NCBI GenBank assembly: GCA_021399435.1
Contig: JAJTUP010000010.1
Span: 682,001-746,000 of the forward strand
From: Diaporthe sp. PMI_573
Taxonomy: Eukaryota > Ascomycota > Sordariomycetes > Diaporthales > Diaporthaceae
DNA length: 64,000 bases
Reading direction: 5' to 3'
Both the position numbers and the translations under genes were made by a program. Position 1 is the stretch's first letter. Each line of letters opens with the position of its first letter. Below the pieces are notes generated by a model, which did not search any database, was not told the origin of the DNA, and saw only the letters and a list, made by a program, of their open reading frames with translations. Below, piece after piece: positions 45,800-58,360 of this stretch.

Positions 45800-46365
45800 C
45801 GTGAACTGACTGATGGACGGGAAGGAATGTGTGATGTGGCCCGTTGTCAAGATGAGGGGGCCATTCAGATCTGCTTATACCTTTTGAGCTGATGTTTTGT
45901 AACGGCGCATCGAAACTTTGAATACGGCACAAGGCAGGGGATGCCGGCTCACATCTCTCCAATGAGGTGGTATCCCGGTCGAGCAAGCGGGCTGTCCGAC
46001 TTACCGGATGCTATTTACAGGAGGACCCTGCCCCTGTGTTTCGATAGACGAAATGGCATATTGCTTTTTACAGCGAATTCAGTGGCAGACTTCTTACCCG
46101 AGGGCGCGTGAGCTGAAAATGCGAGTCAGTGCTCGGTGACGACTTGAGGAGCTCTACTATGTGAACGTCAACTGAGGTAGTATTCTCACCCTAGTAGATC
46201 ATGCTTAAAGTAACCTTCCCAAGATCTGTCACGCTAAAGGGCTCAGATCGATATGCAAAGGTTCATGACCCCTTCTCATTTGCTTTTTCTTTAATTGTGG
46301 GATGATGCGGATCTAAGCTCCAGCGCAGTTATCTCCACGCAGCAACTCCTCACAACGGCTAGCGT
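45800..46365. other. Intergenic region
   Basis: Promoter side of the CorA-like gene and 3' flank of the SGNH gene. Nothing else recognised. Confidence 0.5.
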
Positions 46366-47189
46366 CTATTCTGCCTTTGTTCTCTCCGCAACAATAATGC
46401 CCATCAGGGAGCACCCGACCCTGTCACCGATAAAGGTGTATCCTTCAGGGGTGAAGTGAATCGCATCATCCCAATACTTGCGATGATCATCGTCACACGG
46501 CAGAGCATCGTGAAGGTCAAAAGTGTAGCTGTATGAACATGTCAGGCTTGGGTGACGATACGAGGGCTCTCGGTCACGACACCGTATCGTGCACATGGGA
46601 CACCTACAAGTTGTCCGCCTTGTGGTCTTTTATCATCTTGTTCAGGGCATTCCGCCGCTGCACGAGCCCAGCATTACTTTTGTCGATGGTCGCTCTGGGG
46701 ACGGTGAGCGCAAGGACCTTGCTTCCATGAGAGAGCGGGATGTCCCAGATCTTCTTGAAGGCTGTTAGGATCTCGTCGCCTGGGATATTGAATGCTATGT
46801 CACTGTGACACTGTCAGATAGAAACTCCGGAAACGCCAAGCGATTCCTTGGAAAGTTGGACCTACTTCGTTGCGCCCAGCACAATAGTCCAATCGAAGGG
46901 TTCCTGGCCCTCGGCGACTGCAACAGAATGTCAGTCGTACCCTGAGTATTAAGCTCTGTCAGCATTGCGTCTACTAACAATGTTTCTGCATCCGTTCCAG
47001 GAACTTTCCCCTCGTCACGAGGTCGCCAGGCACACCGTCCACGACAGTCTCGATCTTGGTGTCTGGCATGATGGTGCCAAGCATTTTGACAACATGTTGC
47101 GAGAAAGGATGGTATACCGCGCCCATGGACGAGTACCCGGCGACCAACGATGCGCCCAGGAACAGAATCCGGATCTTTTTGATCGACAT
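46366..47189 (-). CDS. Small intracellular SGNH/GDSL-type hydrolase
   Basis: Four exons read leftward: 47189-46979, 46917-46866, 46802-46608 and 46528-46366, giving 206 aa. The second exon is only 52 nt. The joined protein shows SGNH block I ILFLGASLVAGYSSMG with nucleophile Ser14, block III GATND, and Asp174/His177 in DDAIHFTPEGY. As in the secreted esterase at 17002-17917, the residue before the Ser is Ala rather than Asp. No signal peptide; start MSIKKIRIL. Likely an intracellular esterase or lipase acting on a small acyl ester; substrate unknown. Confidence 0.88.
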
Positions 47190-48035
47190 GTTGCGCGTGA
47201 TGGTTGGTGGATGTCGGTGAGCTGCTAGTCAGGCTACAAACTCAGTCCGGGAAGAAAGGCGGGTAGATCATCGGAACGACTCGCTAGGCAGAAATGACGG
47301 TTGGCTGAGTCAACGTCGACATGCACAAAGCAACCCCGCGCCGTTGGCTGTTTCAACGGTTGCCTGAGCGTCTCAAATGTAGAATTCACTCGACTCAAAT
47401 GGCCCAAAGATGCAATTGTACGATGTTGTTCCACTCTGCGCCGCCATTTATTAGACATAAGCTCTGTTTCAATTCAAGACAAATTCATCAGTTTTCTGCC
47501 TTGAGATTTAACCAATCAACTCTCAGTTTGCGTACATTTCATTACCATTTTCACGTGCAGGTTTGAACCATTGTGCACGTGTCGAACACTAACTACAAGC
47601 CCATGTCTGGTTTTCTGGGATGGACTTTGGAGATATTCCTTTGCAACCAGCCACCCTTTGACCTGAAGTTCTGGTTTCCTCGCCCGAAGTAATCTGGAAA
47701 GCAAAGTCTGCAGTGCATTTCGGTTTGACGAGAAAAGACGCAGAGTCATATTTCTCCGTCATCTTTCTTCGACAATTCATATCATAAAGCTGAGAAGTGC
47801 CGGGACGCCAGCTACAAGCAGAGTCCTGGGAAATAGTAACTCAAACCAGGGTGTTCTTTGATGGATCCCCTACGGAAACCGCTCCACCACCCTGGCCGGA
47901 GACAGAGCAATTACTCGTTGCCAGCCACCCGGGTATTCGCGCTCTGAGAGAAGACCCGATGTCGTGGAATGCCCGGTAATTCGTGCAGAACCAGACTTGG
48001 CGACATCACATCTTTCCCTTATTGCTCCTCCCACC
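47190..48035. other. Intergenic region
   Basis: 850 bp with only short unsupported frames. Confidence 0.5.
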
Positions 48036-48833
48036 TTAATATCCACCAGGAGCCTCGTTCCTCATAGGCTTGAACTCCACAGTCGTAGGCTGGTATGTGA
48101 TACCTCTCGCTTCAGCCTCAGCCATAATCGCCACAGTAGCAGTCGCCCCGATCCGCGTAACCCCAAGCGACATGACATGCAGCAAATCATCCAAGGTCCG
48201 CACGCCCCCAGCGGCCTTGACCTGCACCTCGGGACTCGAGTGGTGGCGCATGAGCTTAAGATGCGGCACGGTGGCCCCGGCGTAGGTGTACATCCCAGAC
48301 GGCTGCTTGACAAATCCATACCCCGTCGAGGTCTTGACGAACGCGGCCCCAACGGCGGAGCAGATCTCGCACAGGCGGACGATGTGACTGTCCTGCAGGA
48401 AGTCGTTCTCGAATATGACCTTGAGCGCCGCGGCGCGGCTCACAACCGCGCCGTTAACCTGCCTGATCTCCTCGCTGACGTAGTCCCAGTCGCCGCCCAG
48501 CGCCTTGCCGATGTTGATGACCATGTCGATCTCGGCGCCGCCCGCCTCGGCCGCGCGGGTCGCCTCGAACACCTTGACCTCGGTGGTGCTGTTGCCGTGG
48601 GGGAAGCCGATGACGGGGCAGACGCGGACGTCGGTGCCCTCGAGGGCCTTGACGGCGCAGGGGATGAGGTACGGCTTGACGCAGGCTGTGGCGACGTCGT
48701 ACTTCTTTGCTATTGCGAGGCCGGCGTCGATGTCGGCATCGGTCATGGTTGGATGTAGGAGTGAGTGGTCGATCATCTTGGCGATCTGTTTGAGGGTCAC
48801 CGTGATTGTGTTTGAGGAATTGCTGTTGGCCAT
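48036..48833 (-). CDS. Deoxyribose-phosphate aldolase (DERA)
   Basis: Single exon, 265 aa from the ATG at 48833 (MANSNSSNTI). An in-frame extension upstream adds 23 residues rich in Pro and is less likely used. Class I aldolase motifs are intact: Asp103 in EIDMVINIG, Schiff-base Lys167 in FVKTSTGYG, and second Lys206 in VKAAGGVR. It converts 2-deoxyribose 5-phosphate to glyceraldehyde 3-phosphate and acetaldehyde, in nucleoside salvage and catabolism. Cytosolic; no targeting signal. Length agrees with eukaryotic and bacterial DeoC proteins. Confidence 0.95.
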   Translation of the reverse strand: MANSNSSNTITVTLKQIAKMIDHSLLHPTMTDADIDAGLAIAKKYDVATACVKPYLIPCAVKALEGTDVRVCPVIGFPHGNSTTEVKVFEATRAAEAGGAEIDMVINIGKALGGDWDYVSEEIRQVNGAVVSRAAALKVIFENDFLQDSHIVRLCEICSAVGAAFVKTSTGYGFVKQPSGMYTYAGATVPHLKLMRHHSSPEVQVKAAGGVRTLDDLLHVMSLGVTRIGATATVAIMAEAEARGITYQPTTVEFKPMRNEAPGGY

Positions 48834-49554
48834 TGTGATGATGTTTGAAGGTCTGGGACGGATATGGGGTTTAGAAGATGGCTGATTGGTATGCTTATTC
48901 AAGATGGCAATTATAAGAGCAATGCCATAATCTGACTATGTAAGGACCTTCTCCAAGCCTGATATCCATCGAAGACACGAGCCATATTATAGTGACCTCC
49001 CGTCCAGCCTCGTCCAGCTTCTCTATGCTGCACAAGAAGAACCGCAACTGTCCCGGTGGAAATTCCTACCACATTCAGCCTAGCATGGTGACACTTTCTA
49101 CGAATTTCCCGTGTAAGTCATCGACAGTTCGTGAGCCACCGGAACATCGCACCGGAACATCGCACCACCTAGTACGAGAATATCAACGAATGGATTTCTT
49201 CTTTTAGACTAGCTGTTATCGTTCCGACAGCGGGACTGGGAGGGCATCAATCCACCCCACAAATAAACGGCCTCTTCTATGACACACAGATCTGAACTCC
49301 ATTGACGGTAGAGATTATTGAGATCGCACATTCCAGGTTTTTGGACTTCTCCCTACCGCGCGTCCAAACGTGAAAGTCTCTATCTGTCTTATACAGCTTG
49401 AGAGATTTGTCCAATTTCAGCCATAATATCGATTGTCGACATGGCAGTGACTTCTTGTCATGAATCTAGTATTTCACCTAGTACTGTACAAGTACCGAGG
49501 ACAAAATTCCACCGCGGACTCTCTTGCCTACTGAGGACTGGATCTTTTGCAGCT
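48834..49554. other. Intergenic region
   Basis: 5' flank of the aldolase and 3' flank of the regulator gene. No gene seen. Confidence 0.5.
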
Positions 49555-52474
49555 TCAAGAATAATGATTTGACCCCCATATCCAACCCTGGTCCTGTATA
49601 CTGAAGCAACTGCCATTGGAATACTCTGCATCCGCAAGAGGTATTGTCCCTCGGGCCGACTCATCAGGAATGTAGCTAACAGCTGTGCAGTGTCAAATCA
49701 GAAAAGCCATTCTTTGTCCCCTCGACGGCGCGAGTATGTTGACCAACATGGACAGAGATGCTACATACCTTGTTCAAAATCCAATAGAGCCTGGCTTATG
49801 GTCGGATCCTCATAGATGCTGAAGCCCGGGTTTGCAACAGCATCGGCATCGTCTGCCGTCATGAGCACTGCGCCAGTGTCGACAGAGCTCGAATCAGACG
49901 GCTGGTTGTCGGGGCCCGAAGTCGTCTGGGAAGCGTCACGACTATCGTCAATAGGCACCCGGGTCTCGTGCACGTCCCGTGGCGCCACATCGAGACTTCT
50001 ATGGTCAAAAGCCACCTCGCCATCCGCCGCCGCTACAGTCTCATCACCAGCGCAACGCGGAAACTGAAGCATCTCCTTCATCTCTTTGGTGAGCACCAAC
50101 TCCATGAGCTTCTTGAGTATGCCGAGCCCCTGCTCCGCGACGATGGACCTGGCGCTCAGGCGCGACTGCATCTCCATCAGGCGGCGGATGCCCATCTTGC
50201 AGTCATGCGACTCCTGGGTCAGTGGCGACAGCGTGGTAAGTATCGATAGCGCGATCCCGGCCGTGAGCAGGCGCAGGGACACGAACGAGACGGCGTAGGT
50301 GTCGGCGATGCCTTGGAAGACGGGCAGGGAGCCGATGTTGGATATCTCCAGGGCGGCGTCGCGGCAGATTTGGATGGATGACTGGCACGTGTCTGAGGTA
50401 CTTGGGACAGCGGTCGTGTTTTTGTCCGTTGGCGGAATGACCATTCGATACGAGAGGAGCGGTCTGTGGATCAATATTTTGGCGTTTTCAAACGCGACCT
50501 TCAGTGCAAGTGCTTGTAGTCGGAAGAGGCGATCTTGTAACTCCGATCCACTCAACTGGCTTCCGCCGTCGGTGCTCGAACAGCGATCGCGGGCACTGGC
50601 CCCTGTGACGCCGGTGAGACTCGCCGGACGCAGCTGCAATGGCAGTCTTGCATGCCACTCATGAAGTCTTCTGTCTAGGCCCGTCACACTTGCCATCAAT
50701 TCCTGTAAGCGAATTTTGTCGGTGGCGACCGAGTTGTGATTCGTGTGCCGGCGTTGGCGCAATCCATACAGATCTGTCAACACCGACTTGACGATGACGG
50801 AAAGCTGGGCCATGGCACGCTTGTACGAGAGCAGCGTCGCTTGGCCCGTCTGTTGCCAGGCGACGGGACGCCAGGATGGATCACCCGACCTCAATGGGTA
50901 CGGATGGAGAAACTGTACATCGCAGTCGTCGTCGTTGATGCTCAATGGGAAGCCGTAAAGCATCGAACAAGTCGTTTCGATCTCATACACGGCCCACCAG
51001 CACCTCTTGCGCGTCTCCTCGGCGCGCTGTCTTGGATCGTCGAGGTCGGGTGGGCTAGAACTGCTTCCTATATGGGGCCTTTGCCGATGAAGGTTGAGTG
51101 CCTGTGCAATACGCAGTCCACACCCACATATCGGCCACGCCAACTCCGGCTCGCCGTGGTATAAGTGGAAGCTGCCGACTAAGACGCAGACCTGCACCGC
51201 CTCGATGGAACCCTGAGAGACGATATCAAGCAGCCGCAGCCGGAGCGTCGTGAGCAGCTTTTGCTGCAAGATATCCGGCCGCACCCCGCATTCAGACAGA
51301 CTCTCCTTGTGTCGGACATCAATATACCGCAGGCTGACAATGCAGACTGCGGCAAATACACTCACAAAGCCGAGCCCAACACTGGTGGGCTGGTGTCGAT
51401 TTTGCTCGTCTATGTCTTTATACAGCTGTTGGGAGAAGTCTCTGAAGTCACTCTGGTGAAACAGAAGCATGAACCAGTGTACCCTGTCAAAGTAGTTGTC
51501 TACCAGCAGACTCGCGGCAGCTCGGGGAGGCAACAAGACCAGGAGCTCGGCCTCCGCGGGATTGGTCACCTCACGGCGCGTAAATCTTCTGGAGGGCTGC
51601 CCTGAATGTTCGTGCCTGGGGCCATGATGGTCTTTCCGCCTCTGTTCCGGAGGCAGACTGGACAAATGGGCTGATGCGTGTGTAGCCTTACTATTCCTAA
51701 TAGTTGTGTCGTGTCCTTGTGTCCAGTGGCTAGCAGAGAAAGCCGAAGTTTCTGGTCCACCCGGCGAGGTGGTGTCGTGCTGATGAAATGCCTTTACGCA
51801 AACACATGTAAGCATGACATGCTTCAAAGCTCAAGACTGGTGTAATTATTTGACAGCGGGTACAAGGGCCCCTCTCGCTCCTTACCTCTTCCATGAACTG
51901 CACAGCTGCCGAGCTCGAAACCCAAGGAGACGAGCTTGTATCCCGGGGTGGGGACGGCAATCGAGGCTCGGATGCAGCTCGCCTGTCCAGTGCCCTAACA
52001 CTGGCGGCTGTGCTTGGATCTGATGGCGGGGATGTTGTAGACGGAGCAGATGCAACGATTGTATCCTCCACAATAGTAGCAGGGCGTGACCGCTTCGCAG
52101 CCCGTAGCTCCACGACATTTTCAAGATCGGAGCGGGTATGCTTGGGGCTCTGGCCTGGGCCATGATTCTTCCACACGGTTGGCCTCACCGCTGCAGAACA
52201 TGTGGCCCCAGCCCTCAAGCAGAGCGTACATGGACGCTGGACGTCGCACTGGGCCCAACCTACACAGTCAGTCAGGATCCATTACTGCCCTCGATAATCG
52301 CGGTCCAGCTAACGGGACCGTATCAAACCGAAAGAGAAACGGCGTCATGCTGACCTTGAGTTTCTGCTGTCTACAGCGCTGGCATGCGCTCGGCACTCGC
52401 TTCCGCGGAAGAGATCCCGCCGGTGGTGACGCTGGAGCAGCCGGTGGCTGCGAGTCCGTCGAGGGTGGGCCCAT
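49555..52474 (-). CDS. Zn(II)2Cys6 transcription factor
   Basis: Four exons read leftward: 52474-52355, 52248-51886, 51779-49769 and 49682-49555, giving 873 aa. The Zn cluster is split by intron 1: C31, C34, C41, C47, C50 and C57 (CQRCRQQKLKCDVQRP...). The long middle part is a fungal-specific transcription factor domain: YFDRVHWFMLLFHQSDF, then QVCVLVGSFHLYHGEPELAW, a region with RCWWAVYEIETTCSM, and C-terminal helices. The last exon ends WIWGSNHYS. A pseudo-start further upstream is a non-ATG codon, so 52474 is used. It lies 0.4 kb downstream of, and in the same orientation as, an MFS transporter, which suggests that pair as a local regulator-transporter unit. Confidence 0.88.
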
Positions 52475-52869
52475 AATCTTGAAACTTGGGGACAAATAGA
52501 AATAGAAGAGAAGCCGGTTGATCGTACGAGGTGAAGAAGCGGATAGCTTGCACCAAAATTGTGCTTCATAGAGGAGAAGAGCCAGAGAGCACTCGGATCC
52601 TTATGGAAGTGTTCCGGCGGATCTGGAAAAGGTAATTTTGATCTGGAAGAGCAGCGCTAAACTGTAATCGGAAAGCCCTTCCGGCGGCACGGAACATGAT
52701 TCTCTTACCCCAAACCAGAACCTTGCTTTATCACTCAATCCCATGCTGAAAACTCGCACATCCAGCGCATGGTGGGTGGTCCAGAAGAGACATGCCTGTG
52801 ATTATCTGTATAGTATTTCTCGATCACTCTGTCTGCATACATTGTGATATACGTGAGTGACTAGCCCTG

Positions 52870-54336
52870 TCACAAGATGGCTCGGATCTTCCTCCCAGAT
52901 CTGGACACCCTAGCCACAGCAATGATGGACGAGCTGGTAAGAAGAACAGCACCAGCCCAGATCTGCGCCCACGTGTATCTCCCACCCGTGCTGTCGATAA
53001 TGGCACCAGCCATCGGCGGCCCCGCGAGAGTCGCAATGCCAGACAATGTGGCCACCATGCCGAATCGCACACCCATCTTGCGAGGATCCGCAGTCAGGCT
53101 CGCCAACGCGCCCAAGACAATCCCCTGCGCTGCACCGTTGGCCATGCCCAGGAAAACGCTGAAGATATACATGCCCGCCCTGGTCCTCACGCCGACCCAG
53201 GCGAAGTCCATACACGCGAGGACGAACAGCGCCAGAATGAACGTGTTGATAGGTCCGAGGTGGCGGTCGGCGATGTGGCCTACGATCGGCCGCAGCGGTA
53301 TTCCCGCGGCGTTCGTGATCAGAAGCAGAGAAACAGCTTCTGTGGCGGAGAAGCCGATGGTGCGGCGGGCGAATGCGTTGATCTTCAATAATTTAGTTAG
53401 CTTCATGCGTGGCTGGGCCCAATCCGTCACCTACTCGCGAGCGGGAATGTACGTGGATCGACCTACGTAGAAGAAGCTGAAGTAGAGGGCCATGAAGTAG
53501 AGACACGTTCCAATGGTGAAAAATAGGTACGACAACTCCCTGAATGCGGCTAGATCGACCATCGGCCCTGGCTTCGCAGGAAGAACTCGCGGTTTCAGGA
53601 GCAGGTTTGCGATGAGCGCCAGGACCAAAGCCACGAGGGCTGAGCACCGAACAGCCCAGGGAAACCCAATCTTAGGGATCAGGTACTGCAGAACCGACGG
53701 GAAAATCAGGCTGCCAAAGCCGCCGCCCGTTGTCGAGAGGGCCAGGGCGAGCGAGCGGCGCCGCTTGAAGTAGCAGCCGATGACTGCGATGCTGGGCATG
53801 TACGCCATGCCGAGGCCGAAACCGATATAAATGCCCTGCACGATCAAGAACTGCCAGTATCGAGTGCAAAAGCTGGTCAGCAGCGTGCCCGACACGATCA
53901 CGAGGCACCCTGCGAGCACGGCGTGCCTGGAGTATCCTGCGTCTGCAAGACGTCCCGACAGAGTGCCGAGGGCAAGTGTCAGGAAAACCTGGGATGATCC
54001 AATCCACGATGCCTGGGGCGATGAGAGCCCTCTTTGCTCTGTGTAGTACAACTGGTACACGCCGAATGAGGCCGGTAGCCCCCAGGCCAACATGTTGAGC
54101 AAGTTGCCGGCTATAACCTGGGACCAGGCCGTCCATCCTCCTTCCGGGTACTGTATTTCATTTTCGGGTATGGGGCTGTGTATCTCATCATCAACGTCGG
54201 TGACGATCTCGAGGGCCGGAAGATTGTGAGTTGACAATTTGTGGTGCACATGATACAGCGTCTCTGTTATCTCCTTCACATCGCTGTCTCGGTCTGAATC
54301 TACTTCAGGGGAAAGCGGGGGCGATCTCTCTCCCAT
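52870..54336 (-). CDS. MFS transporter, monocarboxylate porter-like
   Basis: Two exons, 54336-53467 and 53382-52870, giving 460 aa from the ATG at 54336. An open frame extends upstream only from a non-ATG codon. A polar N-terminus precedes about 12 hydrophobic segments. Key pieces are EGGWTAWSQVIAGNLLNMLAWG, which is the fungal monocarboxylate-transporter-like opening, then GLSSPQASWIGSSQ and YFKRRRSLALALSTTGGGFG, then PLRPIVGHIADRHLG in the second half. These are the marks of the MCT-type group in fungi, which move monocarboxylates or related metabolites across the plasma membrane; this copy's substrate is unknown. Confidence 0.9.
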
Positions 54337-55240
54337 GAATAGAGGATCCTCGACATCAAAAGAATGTGAGTCAGCAGTCAAGAGGTGTCAGGACTAGAGT
54401 AAACGTCGCTAGCAGAACAATACAAGATAACGCTGGTGTAATACCACACAATGTGCCACGATCATTAGATCACATAGTTTGGAAACATATAATCACCTTG
54501 CACAGGTAGGACTGGGGACAACCAATCTTATACTGATATCGCGAACCGGGTAGATTCCCTAATAGTAGGGTTGCAAGCTCGGGAGTTCGATTAAGTTCAA
54601 TCTACACAGTGGATGAAACCTGTTCTGTCCCTTATTATAACAGCCGGCATGGTAGCTTTGAGCTTAATTCAAGCACGCAAGCTGGGCTCTGACCTCTTAC
54701 GGTTGGGCATGGATCTATCCGGAGAACAGCACAGATCAATAAGACCAGTATAACAAAAGTCGGGACTTGGAGGATTTGAAATAATCACACGGAACGTACA
54801 AAGGATAGAAGATGACTAGTAGTAGTTCGCGATATGATTTTTTAATCATTTCTCTTGATGTATGTAACCCCAGAATAATTGCATGTGATCACTGTATTGT
54901 TGATTGCCCCCAAAATACCCAGCATAGGTGCTGCCGGCTCCCTATGTACAGACGTGTGCCAGGATATGGCGACGTTACGATATATTGCCAGCTCGTAAAT
55001 TAAGATTTGATCAGCGACGTGCTGACATTCCTTGGCGACGCTGTGCCTACGATGTATTACAGCTGGTGCTAGCACGAAATGGTATGCAAATATTTACCGC
55101 TGCTTTTCTTCTCCCACATATGTCGGGTGTATCGATTTCAAGGGTATCAGTTATACTATTGGGCACTGTCGACACCGAGCCCCAGCAAATCGCATATCGC
55201 AGGTCCACGCAATGACTTCATATCATACCCCCTTGCTCAA
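54337..55240. other. Intergenic region
   Basis: Promoter side of the MFS gene plus A/T-rich spacer. No coding support. Confidence 0.5.
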
Positions 55241-56068
55241 TTAGTGCTGGATTGGTTTCTGGGACTTCACATTCCGACGATTCGTGAACTTCTCAGAAAG
55301 CCTCTTCCACGCCTCTTCAACCTCAGGCGGAATGTCAACGTGGACAATAGTGTGGTTGCCATTGGGCCCATAGCCATTCTCATCGTCTCTCAGGCGCGGG
55401 TACTCCCCAATGGCTAGATCCAGAAAACGATCCATACTCCACATAAGCCCTTGGGGTATATCCGGTGCCGTGTAGACCAGCTTGCCATTGCCATCTGGAC
55501 CGACAAGTGGTACAAAGACGGGACAACCAACGAACTTGGGCGGGTTCGCCAGGTCTTCGTAGACCCTCTCAAAACATGCGACCGTCCGCCGGAGCATAGT
55601 AGGATCCTGGACGACGACTGCTGACACAGGTGTGGGCCCCCCGCTCGCCTCGAGCAGCTTGCGGGTCTCGCTCGCGTTGGTGTGGCAGGTGACGGAGCGG
55701 TCCTCGGCCAGGATCCGCGGGGGCGGCTGCTCAGCTGTGAAGCCCGGGGCGAAGAAGCGGTTAAAGATGGCCAGGAGTACCTGAGCCTCGGGAAGGCCCT
55801 GGACCTCGGGGGCGATCGATGAAAATCTGGGGTGGCGGGCGACGGCCTCGTAGATTAATGTGGTCGAGTGCCCGATGCCGCCGCAGAGGACGAGCGTCTT
55901 TGTGATCCCGGGGCGTTCCCGGATTATTTCGAATACGGTCTCGGAGCTGAGAAGGACTGAGCAAACGCATAAGATGATCGTATCGACTGGCTCGATCTTG
56001 CGCAGGTCCGGGATGTCTTCCTGTGAGATGAACCTCGAGACAGTGTTGATGTCTGCGAACTGGCTCAT
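55241..56068 (-). CDS. DUF218/YdcF-like protein
   Basis: Single exon, 275 aa from the ATG at 56068 (MSQFADINTVSRFISQEDIP). The upstream 33 in-frame codons are A/T-rich and probably 5' UTR. DUF218 features: strand ILCVCSVLL, the KTLVLCGGIGHSTTLIYEAV loop, TNASETRKLLE, and VVVQDPTMLRRTVACFER. Bacterial relatives (YdcF, ElyC) bind nucleotides or act in envelope processes; fungal copies are uncharacterised. No signal peptide or membrane helix. Confidence 0.88.
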   Translation of the reverse strand: MSQFADINTVSRFISQEDIPDLRKIEPVDTIILCVCSVLLSSETVFEIIRERPGITKTLVLCGGIGHSTTLIYEAVARHPRFSSIAPEVQGLPEAQVLLAIFNRFFAPGFTAEQPPPRILAEDRSVTCHTNASETRKLLEASGGPTPVSAVVVQDPTMLRRTVACFERVYEDLANPPKFVGCPVFVPLVGPDGNGKLVYTAPDIPQGLMWSMDRFLDLAIGEYPRLRDDENGYGPNGNHTIVHVDIPPEVEEAWKRLSEKFTNRRNVKSQKPIQH

Positions 56069-56550
56069 TTTGACTGCCTGGTTGTATAAAATTTGCAAGT
56101 CTAGGTATGCGTTGCGAAAAGATATCTGTGGTTTAAGATTCGTACAGTTGGGAGGCAGTAGATGCACGGGGGACTTGGAAGGTCATGCCACTGCATAGAC
56201 CAGAAAATATTTTCTGTCAGCAACTTGCAGTTGGCAATCAAGTCTTCAGTTCTGGATGCTCACTACCGGATGTCGGATAGCATGACTAAATGTGGACTAG
56301 ACTGGACCGGAGTTGTGGGACTCGGGCAAAGAGGGCATTCGGCCTAGTCAGTCAGTTTGTATGTAATCGTAGCATTCCGGTGGATATCGCTTGATTGCCG
56401 GGCAATGAGCTGAGAAGAGCAGGTGGTAGATACGTCGACACGCCCTGATCCCAAGTGACAGACCAGATGCGAGCGTTTTATTGCATTGGGTATATAGTAT
56501 GAGCCTTGAGGATCTCCACACACCAGAGACACAGTCAAATACCATTAGCA

Positions 56551-57432
56551 TCAGGAGGTCCACCTCCTCTTCGTACGCCCTGTCTGCACAAACGGCAATC
56601 TGTCGACAATCTCCTCTGTCACATCGTTCTTTGGCGCAGAATAATCGATGGTGTACAAGCTGACAGAAACGAACCCATCGCTCACAGCCGCCGTCTCGCC
56701 AGTCATGCTGCAATCCCCGTTGATGCACTGGTTCACACCAGCCTGCAAGGGATCGATATTGCCCCACGTGAACGTGCCCGGGTTGTCCTCCACAGGCAAG
56801 GCAACATTTGTGTTTGCCTCGCCAGTCATTCTCGTCTGGAGGATTGGGACGCTGGACCAGTTGGCGCCAAGCTTGGGGTAGTTGACATTGGCGCCGTAGC
56901 CAAGCGGCAAGATTGGCTCCCCCGGTGTTGAAGACTTCACAAAGGCATCGACTATGTTACCGGATAGCTTGGCGACATAGGTGTACTCGTTAGTCGAGTT
57001 TGTGATGTTGCGGTAGTCCAATGCGCTGTTTGACGCGCTGAAGGCGATGGCCGGGATGGAGCGCGAGGTAGCCGCGTACGCGGCGCCAGCTGTGCCTGAG
57101 AGCGTCCAGACGAAAGGGCCCAGGTTGGTGCCGTAGTTGGGGCCCGTGACGACGAGGTCGGGCGTGCTGAAGTTGGCGAAGTTGGGGAGGACGTAGTCCA
57201 GCGCGACGAAGGTGCAGGCGGCCGGTGTGCCATTGTAGTACCAGATGTGGCTGTCGATGGGGTCTGGGCCAACTGAGGGCGCACCGGTGGGTATGATGCC
57301 GTATTGCGCCGGTGAGGTCAGGTTCGGGTACGTTGTGAAGTCAGAACGACCGCCTTGACCGCTTTGTTGGACGGCGGGGGCTACGATCCAGACTGAGAAG
57401 TCGAGGGTGTTAGTCACATGTAACATGGATGC

Positions 57433-57466
<34 letters not shown>

Positions 57467-57618
57467 AACTCACCATTGTGTCCCTTGCTCTTGAGAACTT
57501 TGTAAAACTCTCGCAAGTTGGCTGAGCCGAAGCCGTCGTCGTTGTTCATGAGAATGTTCAGGGCTTGAGCGGAGCCGAGCAACATGCCGGCTCCGGCGAC
57601 AAGTAGCGAGGACCGCAT
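56551..57618 (-). CDS. Secreted SurE-type acid phosphatase
   Basis: Two exons, 57618-57474 and 57392-56551, giving 328 aa. The first exon provides a signal peptide (MRSSLLVAGAGMLLGSAQA) and the metal-binding motif NILMNNDDGFGSAN with Asp27 and Asp28. Joining continues VWIVAPAVQQSG, then the SurE signature PDLVVTGPNYGTNLG. Several N-glycosylation sequons support secretion. SurE enzymes are metal-dependent phosphatases for nucleoside monophosphates; secreted fungal and yeast relatives act as acid phosphatases. The 81-nt intron contains a T14/A22 homopolymer junction on the plus strand. Confidence 0.92.
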
Positions 57619-58360
57619 CTTGCTATAAGCTGACGAAATCTATACAAAGTACTGTACCAGAAAGCTCTTCACCGACCAAACCACAACGCGCAACAGACAG
57701 AGAACACCAACGCCTAGAAGTGAGAGAGAACCGCAACTACGGGAGGGACTTGTGTTGGATATATACTCTCCCCGGGCCGGATCTCGCTGTGATATCGAGG
57801 GCACGCGACACACCGGTCCCAGGCGATAGGGTCTGTGGAGCCCTCTAACGCAGGAACGGCAATCCGGCACCACCCTCCTTCCAGAGGCAGTCTAGCTTCA
57901 TCATGCCAAGATGCAACTTCTCAGCTCACTATAAGCTAGCACCGGGGTCGCATCGATAAGGAGAATATGGTCGATTCTTATCCTTGCATTGAATTTCCGA
58001 CATTGCACATGGCAACAGGGACACGACAGACTCTGAAGCCAGTCGGTCAGTCAGCCAGCCCGGCACAGGCGACACAAACAGGCGACTTGGCATGGTGTGC
58101 TCGCCCGGTCTCCCATTATGTAGGTAGCCAAGCTTCCATGTGGGTCTGATTGGGATGTCGGCGATTTGGGACATCATCACCGGCCCCGACAGCCTGGGTG
58201 CTCAGCGATGTGATGTGACACTCAACCCAGCCCTGAAAGAAACAGAGAGATCGAGTGAGCATTGTGTCAGTATTCTCGACAACCACTGCACTTGCAACGA
58301 ATCACTTGCACGGGCGGTTTTGGTCAGGGTAGCTTGCATTACAGTTTTCTAGCTTCAACA
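57619..58360. other. Intergenic region
   Basis: Promoter side of the SurE gene and 3' flank of the dehydrogenase pseudogene. Nothing else seen. Confidence 0.5.
57759..57765 (-). promoter_or_regulatory. TATA-like box of the SurE gene
   Basis: TATATAT on the minus strand, about 140 bp upstream of the start codon at 57618. Motif seen; role inferred. Confidence 0.35.

Noticed and set aside
48505..48885. Plus-strand frames over the aldolase gene
   Set aside because: Antisense shadow; the aldolase reading is unambiguous.
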